Origin: CANLWN01 sp039815505
GTDB lineage: Bacteria; Bacteroidota; Bacteroidia; Flavobacteriales; Flavobacteriaceae
Assembly: GCA_039815505.1 (NCBI GenBank)
Contig: JBCBZE010000070.1
Span: 1 to 12,079 of the forward strand
Reading direction: 5' to 3'
Length of the DNA: 12,079 bases
The translations under genes and the position numbers were made by a program. Each line of letters opens with the position of its first letter. Positions within the stretch are counted from its first letter, which is position 1. Under the pieces are notes generated by a model, which did not search any database, was not told where the DNA came from, and saw only the letters and a list, made by a program, of their open reading frames with translations. Positions 6,092-12,079 of the stretch are shown piece after piece.

Positions 6092-8182
6092 TTACAGACC
6101 TTTCGCCTGTATGGCGGTTATTACCACCGTATTAAATATATCTTCTACGGTACAACCACGGCTTAAATCATTGACCGGTTTGTTCAACCCCTGCAGCATG
6201 GGCCCTATGGCCAAAGCTCCTGTTTCTCGCTGCACCGCTTTATAGGTGTTGTTCCCCGTATTCAAATCTGGAAAAATAAATACACTTGCCTTGCCCGCAA
6301 CCTTTGAATTTGGCAACTTACTTTTAGCTACGTCCATATCCACGGCAGCATCATATTGAATGGGGCCCTCTACCTTTAAATCTGGGCGTTTCTCCTTAAC
6401 CAGCCCAGTAGCTTTCCGAACTCTATCCACGTCTTCCCCAATTCCTGAACTTCCAGAAGAATAGGATAACATCGCAATCCTAGGCTCGATACCAAAGGCT
6501 TGACTTGTTTCAGCGGACGAAATCGCTATTTCAGCCAATTGTTCGGCAGTAGGGTTCGGGTTTATGGCACAATCGCCAAAAACAGTGACACGATCATCCA
6601 AACACATAAAAAATACAGAAGAAACTACGGAAACCCCAGGTACCGTTTTAACAAATTGTAAGGCAGGCCTTATAGTGTGCTGTGTGGTATGAACAGCTCC
6701 TGAAACCATACCATCGGCATGTCCCTTATAGACCATCATGGTCCCGAAATAGGACACATCCCCCATAAGGTCATGAGCCATGGCCAGGTTTACATTTTTA
6801 TGCTTCCTAAGTTCATACAGTGTGTTGGCATACGCTTCAAAATTCAAAGATTCCGTAGGGTTAATAATACGTATCCTATCCAAATCCAAAGCGATGTCCA
6901 ACTGTGCGATCTTATTCTCAATCTGTTCCCTATTCCCCAAAAGGGTAATTTCCACAGCATCCACATCTATAAGCTGTTTGGTCGCCATGAGGATACGCTC
7001 ATCCGTTCCTTCCGGCAGAACAATATGCTTTTTACTGGATTTTGCCCTTTTTAATAGATTGTATTGGAACATTCTAGGTGTTATGCCTTCCGCTTTGAAC
7101 GTAATCAGTCGTTTAGCTAAATCCTCTATAGGTACGAATTTTTCAAAATCATTGATCGAAGTCGCTATTTTTTTTGTGTTCTCCGCATATATTCTAGGCT
7201 TTATGGCACCTATTTTATTGGTAATGGAAAAAGTTCCCCCTTTAACCGAAATGATGGGCACTACTTCCGTTAAACCTTCGATCAATTTGATAATGGAGTC
7301 TTCGGGTATCAGTCCACCTGTAAGTACAATACCTGAAATCATAGGATAATTGGCAGATATATTGGCCTGAAGCGCTCCTAAGATAATATCCGCCCTATCT
7401 CCTGGGGTAATTACCAAGCTATCCTTTTTTAAGTGGGTCAGGTAATTGCGAAGTTGCATCGCCCCTACGCTGAACCCTCCTGCTTGGTTATTGATATGGG
7501 CCGTCCCAAACAACAATTCCCCATCCAGTTTTTCTACAATTTCCTTTACCGTGGGGTTGGCCAAAACGGGATTAAGGGGAATGGTAGCTACCAGAACATT
7601 TTTTGGTAATTTTTTTTGAAGCTCGCCCAAGATCAAGGACGCATTTTCTGGTTGTACTTTATTGGCAACGGTCATTAAGACCTCAATTCCTTTTTCCTTG
7701 AACGAGTCAAAGGCCATATACAAATTACCCACCAATTCCTCTAAAGTTTTACCTACGCCACTGGCAATAATAACGGTCGGAATGGCTAAATTTTTTGCGA
7801 TTAGTACGTTTATGTCCCATTCTATTATAGCTCCTTCCCCAGAGAAGTCCGTTCCTTCTACCAATACAAAGTCAAATCGGTCTTCGATACCCTTATACTT
7901 TTCAATTATTGTTCCCAGAATCTCATCCTCTTTGTCCTGATTCTTTTTTCGGATTACTTCACTTCTCGTAAAAGCGAATGCATCCTCATAATTCAATTCT
8001 AAATTAAAATAACTGATCAGTGTTAGTATGTGATTGTCCTTATCACCGTTATTATCATCTACAATAGGTCTAAAATAGCCCACTTTTGCCGTTTCCCCTA
8101 AAAGGGTCTGCATAAGCCCTAGGGATAGTATGGACTTACCACTATTTGGTTCTGTAGTGGCAATATAAATAGCTTTGCTCAT
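6092..8182 (-). CDS. pta: Phosphate acetyltransferase, long form
   Basis: Pta converts acetyl-CoA and phosphate to acetyl phosphate and CoA. The 696 residues show the three-part architecture of the E. coli-type enzyme. An N-terminal P-loop/BioD-like domain (about 1-205) has IATTEPNSGKS at 7-17 and VLVEGTDF near 107. A DRTGG domain follows (about 215-325), with ITPGDRADI near 258-266. The catalytic PTA_PTB domain spans about 375-690, with LPEGTDERIL, SYSSGSSGIGEDVDRVRKATG (573-593), PIQYDAAVDMDVAKSK and FPDLNTGNNTYKAVQRETGALAIGPMLQGLNKPVNDLSRGC. The N-terminal domain is known to be regulatory in enteric enzymes (NADH and pyruvate effects); whether that holds here is inference. The ATG at 8182 directly precedes the conserved start MSKAIYIATTEPNSGKS. 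ackA lies 14 nt downstream. Complete, with no anomalies. Confidence 0.96.
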   Translation of the reverse strand: MSKAIYIATTEPNSGKSILSLGLMQTLLGETAKVGYFRPIVDDNNGDKDNHILTLISYFNLELNYEDAFAFTRSEVIRKKNQDKEDEILGTIIEKYKGIEDRFDFVLVEGTDFSGEGAIIEWDINVLIAKNLAIPTVIIASGVGKTLEELVGNLYMAFDSFKEKGIEVLMTVANKVQPENASLILGELQKKLPKNVLVATIPLNPVLANPTVKEIVEKLDGELLFGTAHINNQAGGFSVGAMQLRNYLTHLKKDSLVITPGDRADIILGALQANISANYPMISGIVLTGGLIPEDSIIKLIEGLTEVVPIISVKGGTFSITNKIGAIKPRIYAENTKKIATSINDFEKFVPIEDLAKRLITFKAEGITPRMFQYNLLKRAKSSKKHIVLPEGTDERILMATKQLIDVDAVEITLLGNREQIENKIAQLDIALDLDRIRIINPTESLNFEAYANTLYELRKHKNVNLAMAHDLMGDVSYFGTMMVYKGHADGMVSGAVHTTQHTIRPALQFVKTVPGVSVVSSVFFMCLDDRVTVFGDCAINPNPTAEQLAEIAISSAETSQAFGIEPRIAMLSYSSGSSGIGEDVDRVRKATGLVKEKRPDLKVEGPIQYDAAVDMDVAKSKLPNSKVAGKASVFIFPDLNTGNNTYKAVQRETGALAIGPMLQGLNKPVNDLSRGCTVEDIFNTVVITAIQAKGL

Positions 8183-8248
8183 GTATGGATAAATATTAAA
8201 TGTGTGGGAAAAGGGTTAAAGGCGAATTAAACTGCATCTTTGATATCC

Positions 8249-8280
8249 TAAAGTTAGTTGATTTATTGAACAACACCAAT
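8249..8280 (-). promoter_or_regulatory. Candidate pta-ackA promoter
   Basis: On the minus strand TAACTTTA (8256 to 8249) is a 7-of-8 match to TAnnTTTG, and ATTG (8280 to 8277) stands 20 nt upstream as a -33 box. Transcription would start near 8242, about 60 nt before the pta ATG. It lies in the 197-nt gap after the patatin gene, which is long enough to separate the two units. Confidence 0.4.
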
Positions 8281-8379
8281 GTTAAATGGTTTTGATGGCC
8301 AAAAAACAAAAGTGTGAGCTTTGATTGTGGATCAACTAAAACAAGTATGGGCAATTCTTTGAACGGAGCAATGATCATA

Positions 8380-9174
8380 CTATACCTTCAGCTTTGTTAG
8401 AAAACGCTGTTCGGATTTCTTTTTTTTAAGCTCTTGTACGGTGGAACGATATCCTATCTCAAAAATTTCTTCCACGTGGTTTGCGTTAAAGAGGCTATGG
8501 TTACTTAACTCATGCGGATAAATAACCGTATTGCAAAGTGGAAACTTGGCGACGGAATGTTGATGCATCCGCAAATGAAAGGCACGATCTAAAACGTTAT
8601 AAGAATGTTTAAAGTCATCAATTCTCATTTTCTTTACCGGGCTCACATATACCCCGTATAACTCAGCACTAGCCTGTTTAATTGGTCCTACGGGAAAATT
8701 ATCCAATATCCCACCATCGGCATAAAGGCAGTTATCAATAGATATAGGCGTAAAAACTCCGGGGAAAGAAGCCGATGCCAATATAGAATTTATTAGATTT
8801 CCCTCCTTGAACACTTTAATTTTGGCATTGACCAAATCTGTTGCTGTTATGAACAGTTCTTTTTTTTTGAATTTAAAGCTATTTTCGGGAAAATAGGCAG
8901 CCAGAAAACCATAGAACGAATCGGTATCGACAAATCCAGGTTTTTTTCTGGCATATCTGGAAATATTGAAAATTTTAAGGTTTTTAAACACCTTTATCAT
9001 CTCCTCTGGTTTATAATCAGCGGCATATAAGGCACCTACCAATGCACCGGCACTGGAACCGGATATTAGATTTGGGGAAATTCCGTACTCTTCAAGAGCC
9101 TTTATAGCTCCTGCATGGGCTACGCCACGGTGTCCTCCTCCGGACAATACCAATCCAATTTTTTTTGTTTCCAT
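8380..9174 (-). CDS. Patatin-like phospholipase / lipid acyl hydrolase
   Basis: The product is a compact bacterial patatin of about 264 residues with the Ser-Asp dyad of the family. The oxyanion loop is SGGGHRG (11-17), the nucleophile elbow GSSAG holds Ser41 at the top of a helix, and the catalytic aspartate is Asp153 in YADGGILDNFP. Conserved FITATDL and ILASASFPGVFTP segments are also present. These enzymes cleave acyl esters of phospholipids or other lipids. The protein has no signal peptide, so it probably acts in the cytoplasm or at the inner membrane face, as RssA/YchK-like proteins do. It ends in a basic stretch (KKKKSEQRFLTKLK). The ATG at 9174 is preferred because the conserved core starts a few residues later; an in-frame ATG at 9180 and a GTG at 9192 are possible. 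It has its own consensus promoter, so it seems separate from the hydroxyproline genes. The natural substrate is unknown. Confidence 0.9.
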   Translation of the reverse strand: METKKIGLVLSGGGHRGVAHAGAIKALEEYGISPNLISGSSAGALVGALYAADYKPEEMIKVFKNLKIFNISRYARKKPGFVDTDSFYGFLAAYFPENSFKFKKKELFITATDLVNAKIKVFKEGNLINSILASASFPGVFTPISIDNCLYADGGILDNFPVGPIKQASAELYGVYVSPVKKMRIDDFKHSYNVLDRAFHLRMHQHSVAKFPLCNTVIYPHELSNHSLFNANHVEEIFEIGYRSTVQELKKKKSEQRFLTKLKV

Positions 9175-9221
9175 AACCATATACTTTACCACATTGAATA
9201 GTATAAGCTTGATATAGACGT

Positions 9222-9252
9222 CAAAATTAGCTTTGTGGGTAATGACCTCAAA
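9222..9252 (-). promoter_or_regulatory. Consensus Bacteroidota promoter of the patatin gene
   Basis: On the minus strand TTTG (9252 to 9249), a 19-nt spacer and TAATTTTG (9229 to 9222) match the consensus TTTG-N19-TAnnTTTG exactly. Transcription would start near 9215, about 40 nt before the patatin ATG. This is the best promoter in the window and the best direct support for assignment to Bacteroidota. Confidence 0.7.
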
Positions 9253-9314
9253 TGATATTTGTCAATTATAGATGGAATATTATGAACATATCCTTTGAAT
9301 GTATTTCCATGGGT

Positions 9315-10322
9315 TTATTTTACTTGAAATCCTTGTGCATAGGGGTCATCGTCCTGGATCGTAATCGTATTGTAACCATATACTTTGGCCCAACCTTGAA
9401 TGCTGGGTATGATGGCCTTTATATCGTTCAGGCTGGTTTCCGATTCCACACGTCCTATGAATTGGGAGCCTATATAGCTCTCATGGATAAAGGTATCGCC
9501 AAGTTTTAATTTTCCTTTTGCATACCATTGGGCCATTCTAGCCGATGTCCCCGTACCACACGGTGATCGATCTATAGCTTTGTCACCATAAAAAACAGCG
9601 TTTCTCGCCGTAGCCTTTGGAGAGATAGGGCTACCAGTCCAAAGTATATGGCTAACATCCCTTATGGTATCGTCCTCGGGGTGGACAAATTCATTGGCAT
9701 ACTTTAAATTGATTTTCTTTCTAATTTCTTGGCTAAAACCTATCAATTCATTGGCTGTAAAATTTTGAATGCCCAAGAAATTCCTTTGGGGATCTATGAT
9801 CGCATAAAAATTACCGCCATAGGCTACGTCAAAAACAAGTTCTCCCAGTTGATTGTTTTGCACGGTAAGTTCACTGGCGGCCAAATAAGACTTAACATTG
9901 GTGAATCGTACCCATTCAACTTGTGTGTCCGTTTGTTTATATTGTACTTCTACCAGGCCGGCAGGGGTTTCCATACGTATCTTTCCAGGGGTTTTGGGGT
10001 TGATCAGCCCCTCTTGAATGGCTATGGTCACCGTTCCAATGGTTCCATGTCCGCACATTGGCAAACAACCACTTGTTTCAATAAAGAGAATCCCAAAATC
10101 ATTTTGTGGTTCAGCCGGAGGATGTAAAATACTACCGCTCATCATGTCATGTCCACGAGGTTCAAACATAAGTCCTTTCCGTATCCAATCGTACTCTTTC
10201 AAAAAATGTTGGCGTTTTTCGGCCATGTTTTTACCTACCAATTCAGGACCTCCCTTAACCACCAGACGAACAGGGTTTCCGCAGGTATGGGCATCTATAC
10301 AATTAAAAGTCGATTTGGACAC
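9315..10322 (-). CDS. 4-hydroxyproline 2-epimerase (proline racemase family)
   Basis: The 335-residue enzyme belongs to the cofactor-independent proline racemase family. Both catalytic cysteines are present, Cys90 in MCGHGTIG and Cys255 in SPCGTGTSAR, so it should be a true epimerase or racemase and not the Cys-to-Thr 3-hydroxyproline dehydratase type. IDAHTCGNPVRLV (9-21) and EPRGHDMMSG (54-63) are conserved substrate-site segments. Hydroxyproline epimerases turn trans-4-hydroxy-L-proline into cis-4-hydroxy-D-proline, the first step of hydroxyproline breakdown. The adjoining KGSA-dehydrogenase-type gene, only 2 nt upstream, carries the last step of the same pathway and favours this substrate over proline; trans-3-hydroxyproline cannot be excluded from sequence alone. 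The ATG at 10322 is followed directly by the conserved start. It seems to be the last gene of its operon, since the patatin gene downstream has its own promoter. No strong terminator is seen. Confidence 0.88.
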   Translation of the reverse strand: MSKSTFNCIDAHTCGNPVRLVVKGGPELVGKNMAEKRQHFLKEYDWIRKGLMFEPRGHDMMSGSILHPPAEPQNDFGILFIETSGCLPMCGHGTIGTVTIAIQEGLINPKTPGKIRMETPAGLVEVQYKQTDTQVEWVRFTNVKSYLAASELTVQNNQLGELVFDVAYGGNFYAIIDPQRNFLGIQNFTANELIGFSQEIRKKINLKYANEFVHPEDDTIRDVSHILWTGSPISPKATARNAVFYGDKAIDRSPCGTGTSARMAQWYAKGKLKLGDTFIHESYIGSQFIGRVESETSLNDIKAIIPSIQGWAKVYGYNTITIQDDDPYAQGFQVK

Positions 10323-10324
10323 GT

Positions 10325-11908
10325 TTAAATTTTTTCATGGGATAAATTACCGTTGACAAAGCGTACAATCTTCAAAGGGTTCGCATCTTTCAACGCATCG
10401 GGCAACAGATCTTCAGGCCAATTTTGATAACTAAAAGGGCGTACCCAACGTTTTATGGAATGAATACCTACAGCGGTGAAACGACTATCCGTGGAAGCTG
10501 GATAGGGCCCTCCATGCTGCATGGAAGGGCAAACCTCTACCCCGGTAGGGACTCCATTAAAAATAATACGACCAACCCGTTGTTGTAGTGCTTCGATTAT
10601 GTTGGCATACTCCAACATTTCCTTCCCATCCGCTATTATAGTGCCCGTTAATTGACCTTCCAATTTAGAGATTATCGTTTTTAGTTCATGGGCATCGGCA
10701 CATTCCACAATCATGGAAAAAGGACCAAAAACCTCTTGATGCAGACTTGTATTTTCCAAAAAAGTACTTCCGCTGACCCTGACCACGGTTTGTCTAGCAA
10801 AATTTGCTTTTACCTCCGAGTCGTAATCTGCGCTTAGACGTAAGCCTTGTTGGGCCATGGTTGTTTGCTTATTTTTTTCATAGGCAGCAAGGATATTTGG
10901 GTGTAACATGCAGCTAGGATCAATATTCAAAATTTCATCGGAAAGCAATTGGATGAAATTGTCGAGAATTTCACTTGTAATACCTAACAACAATCCCGGG
11001 TTGGTACAGAACTGTCCTGTTCCCAGGGTAATTGAGCCCGCATAGGTTTTAGCTAGATCTACTCCCCTATTTTTTAGCGCTTCCGGAAAAACAACTACGG
11101 GATTAACACTGCCCATTTCCGCAAATACGGGAATTGGTTCCTCTCGTTGGCAAGCCAAATCAAATAGCGCTCTTCCCCCTTTGATACTTCCCGTAAATCC
11201 CACCGCTTTAATTTCAGGATGTTGAACCAACTGCACACCTACCTCTATCCCACTACTATTTAAATTAGAGAAAACACCATTGGGCATACCTGTAGCCTTT
11301 GCAGCCTTTATAATGGCAGATGCCACCAATTCGCCTGTTCCGGCATGCATGGGGTGGCTCTTTACAATTACGGGACATCCTGCAGCTAGTGCCGAAGCCG
11401 TATCACCTCCTGCGGTGGAATAGGCCAAAGGAAAATTACTGGCGCCAAAAACAACTATTGGACCTATGGCCACTAAAAGTTTTCGCAAATCGGGTTTTGG
11501 AATTGGTGTACGATCTTTTTCCGCCGTGTCTATCGTTGCTTCTACCCATTCACCCTCTTGCACAAGATGGGCAAAGGAGCGCAATTGGCCCATGGTCCTC
11601 CCTCGTTCTCCCATGGCCCTGCCCTCTGGCAAACCGGTTTCCGAACAATATGTTTTTATTAAAACATCGCCCAAGGCCAGGATTTCATCTGCAATGGTAT
11701 TTAAAAATTCGGCTTTTTTTTGCCCAGAGATCTTACCATATTTTTTGTATGCCTCGGAAGCCAGGCTAACCGCTTGAAGAATTTCTTTGGAGGTAGCTTC
11801 AATAAAAATGTGAGGGTTCTCCATATTAAGTAAAGGATCGAATGTCCTATACGTAACCTTACCCAAACCCGATCGGGAATTACCTATGTAATTTTGTCCT
11901 GAAATCAT
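10325..11908 (-). CDS. Alpha-ketoglutarate semialdehyde (2,5-dioxovalerate) dehydrogenase
   Basis: This 527-residue aldehyde dehydrogenase oxidises an aldehyde to an acid with NAD(P)+. Visible catalytic parts are GASNFP (oxyanion Asn158), VGFTGS (236-241, cofactor loop), FAEMGSVNP (general base Glu264) and GQFCTNPG (nucleophile Cys301). FAEMGSxNP in place of the usual ELGGK and the GQFCTNPG cysteine motif are typical of the KGSADH subgroup. That subgroup makes 2-oxoglutarate from its semialdehyde in hydroxyproline, arabinose or glucarate degradation. The hydroxyproline epimerase lies 2 nt downstream, which points to the hydroxyproline route. The start ATG overlaps the stop of the upstream DUF1272-type gene as ATGA. 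The length is usual for the subgroup, and no frame damage is seen. Family and subgroup are firm; the exact aldehyde is inferred from context. Confidence 0.88.
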   Translation of the reverse strand: MISGQNYIGNSRSGLGKVTYRTFDPLLNMENPHIFIEATSKEILQAVSLASEAYKKYGKISGQKKAEFLNTIADEILALGDVLIKTYCSETGLPEGRAMGERGRTMGQLRSFAHLVQEGEWVEATIDTAEKDRTPIPKPDLRKLLVAIGPIVVFGASNFPLAYSTAGGDTASALAAGCPVIVKSHPMHAGTGELVASAIIKAAKATGMPNGVFSNLNSSGIEVGVQLVQHPEIKAVGFTGSIKGGRALFDLACQREEPIPVFAEMGSVNPVVVFPEALKNRGVDLAKTYAGSITLGTGQFCTNPGLLLGITSEILDNFIQLLSDEILNIDPSCMLHPNILAAYEKNKQTTMAQQGLRLSADYDSEVKANFARQTVVRVSGSTFLENTSLHQEVFGPFSMIVECADAHELKTIISKLEGQLTGTIIADGKEMLEYANIIEALQQRVGRIIFNGVPTGVEVCPSMQHGGPYPASTDSRFTAVGIHSIKRWVRPFSYQNWPEDLLPDALKDANPLKIVRFVNGNLSHEKI

Positions 11909-12079
11909 GCTTTTCCTATTCTTTCTAAATGTGCTTTTATGTCAATGGGTTTATGGACTATTTTTTTAGAGACCGGATAGTTTTTAAGCAATTCTTTTGG
12001 CCTTATAGGACGGGGAGCAAAACCACCGCCACAATTAGGACAAACTTCTAGCAATACATTTTTTACACAATCCCTACAG
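11905..12079 (-). CDS. DUF1272-type cysteine-rich protein, 5' part outside window
   Basis: An open frame enters from the right edge and ends with TGA at 11907-11905, giving 57 visible residues. It contains CRDCV then EVCPNCGGGFAPRPIRP, so two CxxC pairs (CRDC and CPNC) that look like half of a zinc ribbon or RING-like metal site. This pattern, with the GGGF-x-x-RPxRP run after the second pair, matches the DUF1272 family of small (about 80-90 residue) proteins of unknown function. The upstream part, expected to hold the other cysteines, is missing. The tail (KNYPVSKKIVHKPIDIKAHLERIGKA) is polar and basic. The stop overlaps the aldehyde dehydrogenase start by 4 nt (ATGA), so the two are co-translated. 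A role in hydroxyproline use is only suggested by position. Confidence 0.75.
   Translation of the reverse strand, partial: CRDCVKNVLLEVCPNCGGGFAPRPIRPKELLKNYPVSKKIVHKPIDIKAHLERIGKA

Noticed and set aside
6780..7349. Plus-strand 189-codon frame antisense to pta
   Set aside because: It lies wholly inside a strongly conserved gene on the other strand, and the translation shows no domain; it is a codon-bias shadow.
8196..8378. Minus-strand 60-codon frame between the patatin gene and pta
   Set aside because: It contains the candidate pta promoter, has low-complexity composition and no family resemblance.
9252..9314. Imperfect inverted repeat ATGGAATAT / ATTTCCAT after the epimerase gene as a terminator
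   Set aside because: A loop of about 26 nt, a mismatched stem and no T-run make it unconvincing.
11320..11769. Plus-strand 149-codon frame antisense to the aldehyde dehydrogenase
   Set aside because: Shadow of a conserved gene; proline- and leucine-rich translation without motifs.
1..12079. CRISPR array, IS element, prophage, tRNA or rRNA
   Set aside because: No spaced direct repeats, transposase or integrase frames, terminal repeats, cloverleaf or conserved rRNA stretches were seen on either strand.

Overview
The window looks like a chromosomal segment of a Flavobacteriaceae-type member of the Bacteroidota. The evidence is a low to moderate GC content, no clear Shine-Dalgarno sites, Bacteroidota-style promoters (TTTG-N19-TAnnTTTG, best seen before the patatin gene), and the kinds of genes present. 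No phage, IS, CRISPR, rRNA or tRNA signal is visible. All genes but one lie on the minus strand, so the text below goes from right to left in the direction of transcription.

Right end (12079 to 9315): a tight operon holding the C-terminal part of a DUF1272-type cysteine-rich protein, an alpha-ketoglutarate-semialdehyde-dehydrogenase-type aldehyde dehydrogenase, and a 4-hydroxyproline 2-epimerase/proline racemase family enzyme. The ATGA overlap and the 2-nt gap show co-transcription. The last two enzymes are the first and last steps of trans-4-hydroxy-L-proline catabolism to 2-oxoglutarate. The middle steps (D-hydroxyproline oxidase and the DapA-like deaminase) are not in the window and are predicted further upstream. 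A patatin-like phospholipase follows with its own consensus promoter.

Middle (8182 to 4887): pta-ackA, the two-gene acetyl-CoA/acetyl-phosphate/acetate module that yields ATP. Pta is the long form with an N-terminal P-loop domain and a DRTGG domain.

Left-middle (4510 to 1450): a two-gene unit of unknown function. One gene is a GCS2-type carboxylate-amine ligase (glutamate-cysteine-ligase-like) fused to a pair of CBS domains. The other is an aspartoacylase/succinylglutamate-desuccinylase-like zinc hydrolase whose start overlaps the ligase stop by 17 nt. A 377-nt leader with several dyads and two TAnnTTTG boxes precedes the unit. An enzyme that makes an amide bond next to one that breaks amide bonds, with a nucleotide-sensing domain on the first, is the most interesting candidate system here.

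Left end: one plus-strand gene for a secreted WG-repeat protein converges on that unit. A divergent hpf-usp pair (short ribosome hibernation factor and universal stress protein, the latter cut by the window edge) completes it. Several genes touch energy or starvation physiology (hpf, usp, CBS-fused ligase, pta-ackA), but co-regulation is only an inference.
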